Positions 47,408 to 60,652 are shown, numbered from the stretch's first letter. The stretch: DNA of 64,000 nucleotides from Ciborinia camelliae (GCA_025890175.1 JANPYM010000006.1:363628-427627); one strand, 5' to 3'. A program made the numbers and translations. Notes: generated from the letters alone by a model not told the origin.

Positions 47408-49680
47408 CCTTTCCTATCCTTTCCTATCATATGCTGTCTCTCCTATCCTGTCTATCCTATCCTGTCCAACCCCTCAATTCCCCTGTTTCCCCCAACAATA
47501 AGTAAATACCCAAGTATATAAAAATATCCTCACACAAACCGAAAATACCAGTCCTATAGCCCAATCAAACCAATTGACGAATCCCAAAAAGATGCGCAAA
47601 AAACCCTCCTCGAAAAATGAGGTTAAAATGAAGTAAAATCTGGTCCTTTGTACTTTGTATATTATGATATCACTAGTGAAAAATGATGTTTTCATGTATT
47701 TTTTTTTCTTTCGTGCTGAGATTAGGTACTTGAAATGTTTATTCCCCGATAAGATAAGGCCAAGCTTTAATTCATTGCATTCTGCTATTTCATTTCATGT
47801 ATTTTCCTTTTAATTTTTATCATTCATTCTTCTAATAATTTGCTATTTTCGGAAATTCATAGATAGGTACCTAGTAGTCGGTATATGTACAAGACAAGTT
47901 TCTTATATAAATTTATTTATATAGATACTTAATTATCTATCTGTCTATCTATATGTCTGTTTGTCTATTATTTTCCTTTCTCAATCAAAAAAAATAATAA
48001 GAAATACAAACTCGGAGATTTTGCTCATGCAAGCAAGTCTCTACCTACCTAGGTAGGTAGGTAGAAGAAACCTAAGGAAGAAAAGAGGGCTCTTTTCGAT
48101 ACCCTTACCCCCCAGTGATGATCTTTTAGATCTTGCGGGGTAATAGGGAGAGAAGGGTCTAGTACCCGTCCTCCCATGTATAATAAATACTACAATTGAG
48201 TGAGTGAGTGAGTGTACAGGATTTGAATATTGATATTATATTTCTTTTCCATAGTTCCCTATGTTTCAGAAAAAAGGAAGATACATACAGGATTTATATA
48301 GTAATTAGATAGTAAGTACGTAGATATTTCTTTCGTATAGAGAAATATATACAAGCAAGAAAAGAAAAGACCGCCAGCTATAGCGAGCGAATCTTTATGT
48401 AGTGTTACCCCATACTGCATATACAACGTACTGAGCCATTTTTATCTTTCAAATGGTTATAATCCATACACACTGTTTGATGCACGACATATACAGAAAA
48501 ATTTCCCCTCATTTTAATCAATATGATACAATCAATTACTCAAATATCTAATGAATGGCGTGGCTTTACTTTTTCTTTTTTTTCCCACGGATATTTTTCT
48601 TCATAAAGTTAAGCTGTCCATTCATCTATCTGCAACGTACGTTACCTAGGTATCTATCTACCTAGCTAAAAAAAAACATCCCCCTCTCCTTCCCCCGAAA
48701 AAAAAAATAGTATATAAAAAATCGCGCCTCTTACGTATATATGTATGTATATATATATCTCTCTCTCTAGAGCGATTCAAGTCAGTCAATCACTTTTTCT
48801 ACATTCATCGAAAGGAAAACCTAATCTACATTCCACCCAAACCAAAACCCAAACCAAAACCAAAACCAATATGCATTTCAAATCAAATCCCCAAAATCCT
48901 CACCCACGTGTTACAAGGTACAGCTATAATTGGAGTACCGGTACCTACCTAGATATATGTAAAAAAGAGATGTTAGATATTAACTTTCGATGGCCCTTGA
49001 TCTAATTGATTGATCCATGGATGCGAAAGGATGCGAAAGGAACGGAAGGGGAAAAAGCGAGGGGCTCGGTTAATTTCGTTGTAAGCTAGCTAATTTGATC
49101 GGAGGGATCTATGGATTGCGATGATCTTATGTATCATCGTGAGTGTGGATGGATGGATATACAGTAGGTACGGTGCTGAATCATGGTGAGGGCGTAGAGT
49201 TTACTGATCTGTCTGTTTGTCTGTTTGTTTGTCTATTAATAGGTAAGATAACTAACTTCATGATCGGATGAGATGGTTCTAGAAGGATGGGTCTATCATT
49301 ACATAGGTACCTAGGTACCTATTGCTTAATAACCTCAAGGTAATGCGCAGACCGAGGTATCTACCTACCTACCTATCTACCATAGCATGATTAGCATGAT
49401 GAGCATCGGGGTATTCCCCGAAAAGGGGGACTTAATTATATATATATACTAATAACATCAATGTAGATCTTGATCTACATCTACATCTACATCTATATTA
49501 ATATATTATTGAACAATAAAGATTATTTATATATACAAAAACAGAAAACTCATTATTAGAAAAACATATTAAATGAATAGAAGTTGAGGAAAAGTTGATT
49601 CTTAATTTAGATATAGATAGATAGGTATTCGCTTAATATAGTATAGTATAGTATGTATTGATATAAAATAGTTCTATATA

Positions 49681-49990
49681 CACTAGCTTAGTCATCGGAG
49701 ATTCTTAGCTCGATACACAACAATAATAATAGTATGAATATATCCGGCTTCGATTTATAATTTTACATCGGATATATTTGAATTGCTTTATATTGAATTG
49801 AATTGGATTGATACTATATGATAGTGTTTATCGAATCATCGAATCATCGAATCGTCGATTCAACAAGACTTCTAGAATGGATATATGTTAACTTTGGTTG
49901 ATTATATATATATTGATGTAATTATCGAGCTAACTTAAGTTCTATAGAATCTCCGATTCTATAAAACTTAGCTCGATGACTAAGCTAGTG
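49681..49990. mobile_element. Probable TA-flanked MITE (Tc1/mariner-like)
   Basis: A 310-bp segment is bounded by perfect 17-bp terminal inverted repeats, CACTAGCTTAGTCATCG at 49681-49697 and its reverse complement at 49974-49990. It is flanked on both sides by TA (49679-49680 and 49991-49992), the target duplication of Tc1/mariner elements. Subterminal motifs GAGATTCT and TTAGCTCGAT also recur near both ends. There is no coding capacity, so it would be non-autonomous. Confidence 0.75.
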
Positions 49991-52529
49991 TACATAGATA
50001 GGTAGGTACCTAGAATTAGTTTATAAGAACTTTTCAAGATTCATGTTATTGGAGAATGGGATAAGGGGGAAGGAACTTTATCGATCCATTTGAAAGGCTA
50101 CTTATTACTTACCTTAGGGAGAGTTGTAAGGGGTTAGTTAGGCCCCTTGGCTGATTTATTTGTAAGGGTCTTTAGAGCTTAGGTACCTAGGTAAGTAAGT
50201 AATACTGTTGGTATGTACTCATTATTTTATTCTACTATTCTAAGCTGCTATTACGATATCGCAAGATATATATAGGTATATAGAGATCTAAAAAGCACAG
50301 CATCAATTATAATTATAATCATAATCATCAAAACCCACCCACCTACCATACTATACCATACGATACCATACCATAACTCCCATCACCACTCATCCATTAC
50401 CTCAAACCGCTATACCCCAATAAATAAATAATAAAATCCATATCCATAGATACCTACCTAGATTCAATCCAAACCGTACCACCTACCCCATCTATCCATG
50501 CAACATTTATCCTGTCAGTCACACACACATACATACATTGGATACCATAGGTAATCAATCAAGATCCATAAAAGATCACGTACGAATGTGAATGATCCTG
50601 CATTAGTACGTCGTATTGATGGAACTTCATTTTTTTGACATCTGTATATATATATAGGTAGGTAGATATATATAGATGTATATATAGATATACGCACTCT
50701 TTAAGCTTAGAGGGGAGAGTGAGTAAATGTTTGTGATAATATCTACGCACTTCATCCTAAGGTAGGTAGGTACCTAACCCTCCCGTCGCGGCTGCGATTG
50801 CGCCTGCTTAGGTCTATACTAGGGAGATACCCAGTTGGAGGAGTTAATTTATTGGATGTTTAGGTAGGTATCTAGATAGATACCTAGGATGTATACTATA
50901 GTTTTGTTGGGTTTAGTTGCGGACAGGTGATGTGATCATGATCACAAACCAATACTATTATTATAAATCCCTATAAATAGGTATCTACAGATGATCTACC
51001 GAGCCCTAGATCAATATTAGATCAGGAGGGATGGGATTGGATTTGATGGATTGGATTCGTTGCTCTTTTGTTCATCTTATCACGAGGAAAGGAAGGGAGG
51101 GGAAGGGAGGAAGGGAAGGGAAGGGAAGGAAAGTCTAGAAAGAGGTATTGTTGATCGTCGATAAGCCTTATGATTCTATCTGCTATCTGATATACTTGAT
51201 AGATTAGATTAGGTTAGGTTGGGTAGATATAGATACAAAAAGTGTCTACCTACCTACTTATATTATGCATAATCTGTAAATTCTAGATGAAGGCTGTGTA
51301 AAGGTATAAATGTATGATGTATAATGTATGTGATTCTAGTAATAATATTAATCTCATAGCCAACCTTTGGAAAAAATAGAGAGAAAGAGAGACACATACA
51401 GAGAGAGATGCTTACCTAATCCATTTCTATTCCTCCATTCAGAACTACTTCGTAGGAGTGTGTACGTAAGACCCCGGCCTGTCCAGACCTTACCCTATAA
51501 ATCCATGAAATGCGTCTGGTGATTGATTTCAATTCAAATAAATTCAAATAAATCCAAATCAATCCAAATCAATTAATCAAGTCAACTGAGCTGAGAAGAA
51601 GAATTTTGAATACCTATAGCTGGAGATACTAGATAGGTACCTTAAGCAACTACGCATTGGGAATAGCTTCCAAGGTTCAATTTAGCGTGCGTGCTTTGGA
51701 GTAGTGTAGCGTAAAAGCTCGCACTTTTCGAAGTCTATTTAAATAATAATCCAGGTCATCCTCCTCAACTGCGTGTACACCCACTTTTCTTCTATTCATG
51801 AATTTCAATCCAGCCAAACCCAACCAAACCAATCATGCAATCAATCAACCCTCCAAACAAGGACAAAGAAAGACAAAGGATATCTCGAATCCCCCTCTCT
51901 CGTTAGGTACAACATTCTCAATTGGGGAACCAAATGCATTCATAGATTCCATCGCCTTGGAATTTTTTTTTCTCAAAAAAAAAAAATTACTGAGAGAGAA
52001 AAAAAGTGAGGAGGGGTTCCTTGTTTTTTTTTTTCTCTTCAAGGCTTTATTATTTAGTTTGGACCTCACTATTGGATTTTTTGATTCTGGATGTTTCGAT
52101 CCTTCGAAATGATCTTCGAGATAGGGTTCTCTCATAGCTGACTAACACAACCTTAGTTACACCACAATGACCTCGATTTTTCTTTGTTCGATGTCGATTG
52201 CGATTGCGTGCCCATGGCATCTGATTCCCATGCATTCATTATCTGATCTCCATGCACTCCAAGTCTTAAAGTCTCAAGTCTCAAATCTTATTATTAACTG
52301 AAAATGATTCTTTGCCTGCGATCTCTCTCTTGACTGAGTCAGCCTTTCGATTCACATAGCCTTATTATACGCTACACACTATTCATCATCACATTATATC
52401 ATCACATGGTATATCTTAAGGCTTTACAGCTTACCTCCCTGCCTAGCTCTCAGCATAGGTCCCTATAATATAAGCCTTACCGTCATCATCGACCAGCAAA
52501 TCAAGCCCAATTTTGGAAAATTATACAAA

Positions 52530-52666
52530 GCATAGCCAAAACTCCAAAGGGTCCGAGTTCAAACCCCGATTATCTATTATTCACTAGATACTTGGGCTTA
52601 TACCTAGTATAAACTCTGATCAGCATAGCACCCGACAGTGCCAAAAAAAAAAAAAAAAAAAAAAAA
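52530..52666 (+). repeat. Possible SINE-like fragment: tRNA-type box plus poly(A)
   Basis: GAGTTCAAACCCCG at about 52557 resembles a tRNA B box/T arm, and a run of 24 A follows at 52643-52666. A matching A box at the right distance is not convincing. It could be a truncated tRNA-derived SINE or coincidence. Confidence 0.3.
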
Positions 52667-53836
52667 TTGGTTCTTAAATTTCAACCTTGGGTTTTCAGAG
52701 AAATCAATAGTTTCATATCCCATATCGATACTTTGAAATCTTATACGCATATTATAGATATAAAATCTAACGTCCACTCCGACTCCGAACCAACATTTTC
52801 ACATCTTCACGCATCTGGGCTACGCTACCTTCCTTCAAGTTCAACTCAACTCCCTATTCGCAAGCATCGCAACTAGCCTAATCTAAGTTCCAACCCCAGT
52901 TTTATTCCAAAGTTCTCGCCTCCTTTATTGGTGGAGAGGGTAAACATTTAGATCGACATCCATACACCAGCATCCTATCCTATCCTATCCGGTTCTCCTA
53001 TCTTAGATTCGATCTTATCATACGTACCTAGGTATCCTATCCTCTATAAATTTACCATACACAGACATAGTAAGCATTATTCCAGAACGGAAGAGAAGAC
53101 AAGTGGTAAAGAAAAAAGGCAGAAGAAGAAACAGAAGCCAAGGTTATTTAGGTAGGTACCTTACCCTACTTATCAGGCACAAACAAGACAAGGACGGGAG
53201 CTTACCTAAAATTACATTATCAAAACGTTGGGGGCAAAAATATTCATTCATTCACCCTTTTCTGGATATTTTTCGACTACCTACCATGGATTGCATTGGA
53301 ATTATAATCCCATATAATACAATACAATACTCCGTACAATAAGCTACGATCAAGAAGCTCCAATACACAAAAATTTCATTGGAACGGCGCCACAATTTAA
53401 TCCACAGTATACATACATATTTGCAAAGAAAGGAAGAAGTCAAGAAAGAAAGAAAGAAGGGGGGATAGCTTCACTGTTTTCCTTTTTTGGATACGCCATT
53501 ACCTACCTACCTATTTACCGTACCTACTATATCCATTATTTAGGGTGAACTCCTTTACGATACCGATACCGTCGGATCCCAGCGGTCTCTCCAAGCGTGT
53601 TCCACTCTCTTTCTCTCTTCGAGAATCTTTTTCGCACGCGTCGCTCGGTGGTCTAGGACCTAGGACCTAGGACCTACCTATCTATACCTTTACCTATACC
53701 TATACCTATACCTATAGTACCTACACTAGGTCCTTCCAAGGTTTCATTAGGTATTATTATTACACACCTGGCCTCAATCAAGCCTGCCTCAACGCTACCT
53801 ACCTACTAGGTACTCACTCACTAGGTACCGGACACC

Positions 53837-53860
53837 ACACACACACACACACACACACAG
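53837..53860. repeat. (AC)n microsatellite
   Basis: About 12 CA/AC dinucleotides in a stretch otherwise dominated by CTACCTA motifs. Confidence 0.85.
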
Positions 53861-54670
53861 ACCGACACCTCAAACTTTCAAGTCAAGTAACTTTCCCGCC
53901 TCGCTTCCTCCCATCAACATAGGTACTTAAAATCACTAAAGGAATTACCTATTTATTACCCTAACGGACCCTAACGGAAACTTTTAGCTTGCGAACCCCC
54001 GCCGGCCTGCATCGTCTCCGTCTCGGCCTTGGTTTGGTTTGCATTCAATTGGATTCAATTTGATTCAATTCAATTCAATCACACCTCCGTACTTCACTTC
54101 CTTCCTTGCACTAGGTACTGGAAACTGGAAACTGGAAACTGGAAAACGGGAAAACGGAAAACTGGATCCATCCATTCATCCCGGTTCTAATAAAAACATT
54201 AAACATTTTATTTGCAATCTCACTCGCATCGAACATCGAAACATCGAACATTCCCCAAAATCTACCGTAAAAGAATTCTTTGCTGATTTCTAGTATCCTT
54301 ACCTTACCTTTCTTTATTTTACTTTACTTTACTTTACCTTGTCGCCCTCGATTTAACTTATTTTATTTTATCTGGTGAAATCTAACGGCGCCTGCTCGTG
54401 GATTCACTCCAGATTGATTTTGCCTGGTCCTTGGGTGCTTTCCAATCAGCCATCGCTCTCTCGCCTACAAAATCCCATAGAACACGGAATATAGCTTGGG
54501 CTCGAACCCGACCAATTTACCAAACCAATTTACGAAACCAACCACCCACCATCCCGTCCAAATTATTCTGTCTCGCCCTTATATTGCCGCTGACCATAGC
54601 TTGGAGGCTCGAGGGCCATCTTCTGTCTGCATTCGCAAGTGGAACAAAGGAAATAAATTATTGTGTCAAC

Positions 54671-56209
54671 ATGGCTTCTTCTAAAGTGATTACCTTATTT
54701 CCCCCCCCCCAAATCTCACATACCGACGGAGATCTATTTATAGGAACGCTGCTGATCATTCCCTTCTTGCTCACAGGAAATTCAGCATTCCTCGAGACCG
54801 GGCCAAGCCAGACTTACATTGTCTACAAATTCGGGTTCCAATCCACGACAACCTCATTCGAGAAATCATTCGGTCCCGGGAGGTTCCCTTATCCCCAGCA
54901 GCAAAGTAACTCGACGCAAAAGTGTATCTTCGAACGTTAGTAATGTCGCAGCTCTCGTAGCCGCCGCGAGGGAGACTGGTGATAATTGTTTGGCTATGCC
55001 AATTTCTACACGCAGAGCAACAATGTCGAAAAATGCCTCGAGGCCCGCACCGATGTACAGGCTACCATCTCCACCATCGAGCCTGCCAACGCATAAAATA
55101 AGGTCACATTCGACGATGACGTCGCCGGACCATGGAGAGAGTGCAATTGACGACGATAACAATGATGAGGAAATGGAGGACGATGAGGATGAAGATTCTA
55201 CAAAGAACAGGACGAGAAGAGCGAGCGAAGGATCACAACTTTTGAAGGATGGCAAGAAGGCCAATGCCAATGATCTCAAGTGTGAAAAGTGTGGAAAAGG
55301 ATACAAGCACAGCAGTTGCTTGACCAAGCATCGGTTCGTGCCCACCATCCTTTCCTATCTTCCTCCACATGGGCTTCATCGCGGAAGCTTTTTTATGATG
55401 GCAGTGTGATAAACAATTATTGACTTTTTGTTTGCAGATGGGAACATACATCAGAATGGTCAATTACCTCGAAATTTTTGATCTCGAAGCATCAACAAGT
55501 ACAGATACTAGAAGCGGCCACGGTGCTCATGGAAATGAACCAAAATACTCCACCGGATTCTGCCAAGGGTTTCCAAAGTGACGATCAAGATTCTGCATCT
55601 CCGGCGGCGTCTGGCTCGGATGACCACGAGATTAATCGTGCTAGCTCTGCGGATACGACACCGCCATCTGCAAATATGCGTCAGGCATATGGTTCGTACA
55701 ACAGTTCAAAGAGTTACCCAGTGAATGGCGAATATCATATACCATCGGGTAGGTCCACATCCGGTGGGAGTTTTTCAATCGCTTTCGGTCATTCTCGCCA
55801 GCAAAGTCATGAGCATCGCCCACAATCTTCTGGCATGAATGGCAATCAAGAAGATGAAGGATTGACTTCAGCAATCAAGTTGCTTTCTTGCGGCTTTGCG
55901 AGTCCTGGAACGCCTCTGAGTGGACTACTTATTCCCGAAGATATTCCTCCCGTACCAGATATCCCGGCTGAATATAGATTGGATGATTTTACGGGGAGCT
56001 TCACCCCTAGCTTTCCCCGGCAAAGGGAAAGCTTTGCCCGAGAAAGTTTTACTAGAGGAAGCTATGACCGGCATCAGATCCATCGAGATGGAGATGTGCA
56101 AATGGAAGATGGCGATGAGAGTGTTGGAGATGAAGACGATTATGATCAGCGTTCCAGAGGTCGTTCGGATGAAGATGATGATGGCGTTTTTGGACGCATG
56201 GAGGAATAA
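54671..56209 (+). CDS. C2H2 zinc-finger protein with a single finger, conserved fungal type
   Basis: Three exons: 54671-54685 (MASSK), 54777-55333 and 55438-56209, giving about 447 residues. One classical finger is visible, CEKCGKGYKHSSCLTKH followed by RWEH (C-x2-C-x12-H-x3-H). It is interrupted by a phase-2 intron between the two histidines. It continues directly into EWSITSKFLISKHQQVQILEAATVL, a block I recall as conserved in related fungal proteins. The N-terminal region is Ser/Arg/Pro-rich with basic patches and an acidic stretch (DDDNNDEEMEDDEDED). The C-terminal part is Ser/Gly-rich and ends acidic. It probably acts in the nucleus as a transcriptional regulator; targets are unknown. 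The first exon is inferred: AAA|GTGATT is a weak donor, but the acceptor CTCACAG|GAA gives a continuous frame, and no other upstream ATG is in frame. The start is less sure than the rest. Confidence 0.8.
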
Positions 56210-57687
56210 CCCGGGAAAGCCGTGTGTGCCAATTGAAGAAGCTGTTCAATCGGTCATTGTGATATTTTCTCTTTTCCTTCTGTAATAGCGATATAACATT
56301 TGTGTCAGTCGATTCTCAGCACCAATGGGTGGATGCTTGATCCACTGAGGTTAAAACTGAGGGTCGAGCTGATATACTGCGACATATACCAGCAATGATA
56401 TTGTAACAAAAAAAACTCAACCGTGAGACATACAAGTGTCTGGTTTAAAGAGCCTTTTGATTGTGATGTTGATTGTGGTGAACGTGATGATGGTGATGTC
56501 GATGTAGTGATAGTAAAAGTGACATTGAGGTACATTTGGACCTGCAAGTACGCACTAGGTAGGTATATGTACCTATTGGAGAGTGTTGACCTCCCCCTCT
56601 GATAAGATCACTTGGCTTGAACTTGGAAGTAGTCCCTTCTGTTTCATGTTGGAGATAGCACTTGCGAAACACCACTGTGGTTGGGTAGGGTAAGGTATCT
56701 GGGATAGAGTTTTGACGCGGGAGAAAGAAGTTGGCTGGCAAATGGTTGTGCTTGTAGACCAAATAAAAATGGGATCGATGATGAATTGAGCATGCAAACG
56801 AAGCAAAAGCAACATGGGAAAAAAAAAAGAGCGTCGGGTGAAGATCGAAGGAAGAAGCAAACCCCAAACCCCAAACCCAAACCCAAGAAAAACCAATCGA
56901 TTATCAACTTGCCGTCGCGGATTCCAAACACGAAGCGCAACGCGCTTTATTTATGTATTTAATAATAGTAATAATGGAAAAAGAACGATTTTTTTTTTTC
57001 GCGGAAGTGGATCCCGTCTTCTGAAGAAAAGTGAAAAAATCGTAATGAAAAAGTCGTGGTTGGCGGAACGACTCGCTCGTTGCGGTTGCGACGTGCAAGG
57101 CATTCCCTGACTGGTTGAGGGAGAGGAGAGCTCACCGGTAGTGACGTCTGCTGGGGGCGTCCAAGCTCAAGCTGCATGCATGCGTGGAAAGGTTGGACGC
57201 AAGTAAAAAATTCGCTTTCTTTCCTTTCCTTTTGCTATTATTTACATCTACGCCAAAACAATACAATTCTTCGATAGAAAAAGCAAATATATCGGCAGTG
57301 AAAAGAAAGGTTGTGGTTTTGTGAAGAGGATAAAAGTCTGAGGGTTTTGTAGGCGCGCCTGTAGTGACGCGTTGGCTTGCTTTGCTTGTTTGTTTGGTTT
57401 GTTTATACATACGCTGGCGGATCGACGGAAAGGTGAGGTACCTTATCTATTCAAATAGTTTTTTAGAGCTACGCTGGAGGAGTCAAATAACGACAACTGC
57501 GAAAGCTACGAAGACTTTCTGTTCTTTGGTTGGTTGATTGATTGATCGGGCTGGGTTGGTTATTTGCGAATCTGAAGATTCGATCGCACGCACTACTATA
57601 CTACGCTACCTATACAGAAGGAAACATACCACAAAATACAATCGAATCGAGACGAGACGAGACGATTCGAAACGAAACACGCGAAAG
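56210..57687. other. Intergenic, nothing recognised
   Basis: The 3' side of the zinc-finger gene and the upstream region of the membrane-protein gene. Short overlapping open frames on the minus strand at 56.3-57.2 kb lack motifs. GAGAC and ATCGA repeats lie just upstream of 57688. Confidence 0.55.
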
Positions 57688-58865
57688 ATGGCGCCGGCAA
57701 CGAGATCGTTGAGGAGAGATAAGGCGGAGAGATTGTACGATGGCACGGAGGCGGCGGCAGATCAGCTTATGAATGGGGATTGGGATTCGAAGATGGAGGC
57801 CGAGAGAGGGGGGAGGAGGGCTGTGAAGTTGGAGCTTTCCCACTCGAGCCGCGCCGACTCTCGACACTCGCAGCGAAAATCCTCCAAGGTGCCGGCGATG
57901 TTGAGGTTTCCGTTGGTGGTGATCCTCAGCTTGGTGGGAAGCTCATTGGCGTATAGTTTGAGCGCGGCATATTTGGATCGAGAGGATTTGGGAAGGGTCA
58001 GTAGGAAATTGGACGGGTGGAATGAGATGAGGATTTTGCTTTCGTGGAGGGCTATGGAATTGGCGTTGGGGTGGTTTGGGAATTATGATGGATATGATCT
58101 TGCGGCTTTGACTTTGTTGTCTCACGGTCCTCCGGTAAGTTTCTTGTTCTCTGCTCACAAGTCGCGTCCGCGCCTTTTGGTGAGGTTGTACTGATCTTTG
58201 GGTTGTAGTTGTATCTTCTCGGCACATTCTATGAAGTTGGCTTGAAGACTGTCTTGTCATCTCTTCTGATCGATACTCTTACGACTTATATTCCATTCCG
58301 ATTACTTCGACCTCTCTCCCCCGCTCACGCAGACTCTCCGTCTGTCCCAAATCGAGATATCACAACAGATATTCACGTTCAGATCATTACTACACTCTTG
58401 GCGGCATCCATCTACAGCGTCACTCTCTATGGCGCATACATGACATACATGCCAGTCTACCTCGCCACCTATTTCGAAGGTATTCCAACCATCGAGGCCA
58501 CCCACACGGCAACTCCCGTGTCTCTTTTCCCCGTTACACTCCTACTCGGTCTCGCAACACGTTCATTCATCTTTACAGCAGCTACGGCTACCAAGGCCTC
58601 GGACTCCAAGGCTGCGCCTTTCGATCCTGCGAGTGCTACATTGGGAGAGACTATCCGGTATAACTTGTGGGGTTGGTCGAAGAAAACCAAAATTGTTATT
58701 ACGAGAACAGCTACTTTGATGGTGATTACGGGCGTCAACACTTTTGTTCAAACGCATCTTACGGTTGAGGGGGTGGAGGTGCTGGGTGCGGTGGCGTATT
58801 CGGGGGTTTGGGTTGTGGCGGCGGGGATTTGTGGGGGTATGATGGGGTTTGTGGGTGCGGTTTAA
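57688..58865 (+). CDS. Multi-pass membrane protein of unknown function
   Basis: Two exons (57688-58134 and 58209-58865) encode 367 residues. The first roughly 70 residues are charged (RSLRRDKAERLYDG and a KSSK stretch), hence probably cytosolic. Hydrophobic segments follow: FPLVVILSLVGSSLAYSLS at about 75-95, a weaker one near the end of exon 1, YLLGTFYEVGLKTVLSSLLI at the start of exon 2, IITTLLAASIYSVTLYGAYM, PVTLLLGLATRSFIFTAATA, and two C-terminal segments ending GGMMGFVGAV. The layout suggests five to seven helices. The 74-nt intron has GTAAGT and a TTGTAG acceptor. I recognise it only as resembling conserved fungal hypothetical membrane proteins and cannot give a function or compartment. 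Confidence 0.78.
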
Positions 58866-60652
58866 GGGTGCGGTTTACGGGGATGGATATGAATGCAGGA
58901 CATGTGGCTTGAGGTCAAGACGAGACGAGAAGTGAGTGCATATTGAGGGCGATGGGGGTATGGAGGTATGGAGATCAGGAACAACTGTACACGGAAGATG
59001 TCGCATACGGCATTCGCCATTTTTCTCTTTTTGAAGCGAATTTGTTGTTCACTTTGTTGCGGGCAATACAGATGGTTGAAGCGAGATTTTTGTTTTTGAT
59101 CACAGGCATAAGACACTGGGCAGGATGTTTGCTTTGTTTGCTTATTGGTGAGGCGATTGGGGATTGGGGAAAATATAGGTAATCATATAAGTACCTACAA
59201 GTAACAGAGGGTGTGATGATTATTATATTGTGTTATATTGATTTGATTTTTTGCTTTTTGATTTTTAGATGTGATACACAATTATCGAGGGACAGAGTAA
59301 TAAGTAGGTAGGTAGGTACCCATACAAAGATACCTACATTGCAGTGCAGTCAGTCACAATATGGTCCCAGGAGGTTGGGTGGTATAGCAAGGTGGTTTCT
59401 AAAAATAAATATATATCTATAATCTATATATTATTGAATCATAAACAAAGGGGTTTCATTGTGTATGTATGGGGTAGGATTAATAATGTAAAGTGGAGGT
59501 GGCAAAACAAAACTGAAGTGAATCTATCTACCTAGGTATATTGGATGTATACAAAGCCCTCTGTCATTGTACTGATACATGTAAAATACTTGATAGATAC
59601 AATTGTGCAACTAGGTACCGTATTCATACCAAACCGTGATTACCGTACCGTAGCATGTTGGTCTAGATTAAAAGCATTTGGAAGGAAGGAATACATAAAT
59701 AAAATGCCTGCTTACCATACATACATAAGGTACCTAGGTAGGTACCTACATACCTATCTACCTTTGCATCCATCTCAGATCGTATGGTGTTATCGTGTGA
59801 CCCATGGCTAACCGCAATTTCAAATGTGAGAAGGGGGAAGGGGGAAGGGTAAAGGGTGAACGCGCAAGTGGGAAGGTGCAAACATTTATTAGACGGATGG
59901 GATTATAGTAAAACATTATGATAATCACTACGGTACCTAGTATAATTCCATATCCATCTCCATATCCATCTCCATCTCCATCTCCATTCATCATTTCCCA
60001 AATCCAACACAAGGAAACTTGGAAACTTTGAAACTTTGAAAGTGGTTCTCTCACCATCCCAAATCCCAACTCCCGCCCCCCGTCCCCAGCTCTCAGCTTC
60101 ACCCAAATTCAGTTCTCACTTCGATATCTGACTCCTCTCCATTATCTCCAACTTGGCACCTGGCGCAACTGCATATATCAAATATCAAATTCATCTTGCC
60201 ATCCCCATCTCCATCTCCATCTGCATCTGCATCTGCATCTGCAACTTCAACTTCAACTTCCTCATTATTCCTAGAAAAATACCTCCGCGGTACATACTGG
60301 AATATCATCAAACCCAAACCTTGGACCCCCATGATACGTACCTTTTTGCATATTTTATAATAAGATATGTAGACTTTCGTAACACACCAACCAAAAACGA
60401 GGGTTTTTTTATTGTCTTTGATTATTGCCTTGCCTTTGATTAAAGACTTTATTCCTTCCTTCCCAAGGTTGTTATTTGCCATCAAATCTTATATCTTATT
60501 ATTATTTATCACCGTATTGCGACTTGCAACCTTTCTTTCCCTCTCAGAGCCTCATCGCATCGTGTCGCCGATCCAAAAAGTAAACAACCTCCGATCAATA
60601 CGTACATACCTACCGTACCAAACCATACCATACCATACCACTTTCCCCCAAA
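58866..60652. other. Intergenic with short tandem repeats
   Basis: No gene is recognised. Repeats include GGTAGG/TACCTAGG at 59.3 and 59.74 kb, TCCATC/CCATATC hexamers at 59.95 kb, and CATCTC then CATCTG then CAACTT hexamers at 60.20-60.26 kb. CCATA repeats lie just before the ATG of the next gene. Confidence 0.6.

Larger units (their letters stand above)
47408..54670. other. Long gene desert rich in short repeats
   Basis: Over 7 kb without a recognised gene. Dispersed GGTAGG/CCTACC, TACCTAGGTA, TATA, ATCT and CCTAT repeats are very frequent. Listed separately are a probable MITE (49681-49990) and a poly-A stretch with a tRNA-like box (about 52.5-52.67 kb). A GC-containing stem-loop sequence lies at about 48.10-48.15 kb. 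An (AC)n run lies at about 53.84 kb, and AACTGGA repeats at 54.12-54.17 kb lead into the upstream region of the zinc-finger gene. Confidence 0.6.

Noticed and set aside
51190..51230. TTAGG-like repeats as telomeric sequence
   Set aside because: Only two or three imperfect units of TTAGGTT among many GGTAG-type repeats; the fungal telomere repeat TTAGGG is not arrayed here.
54819..55409. Start of the zinc-finger protein at a TTG codon at 54819
   Set aside because: Non-ATG start is unlikely; the frame continues upstream to a good acceptor at 54776, and an ATG exon is available at 54671.
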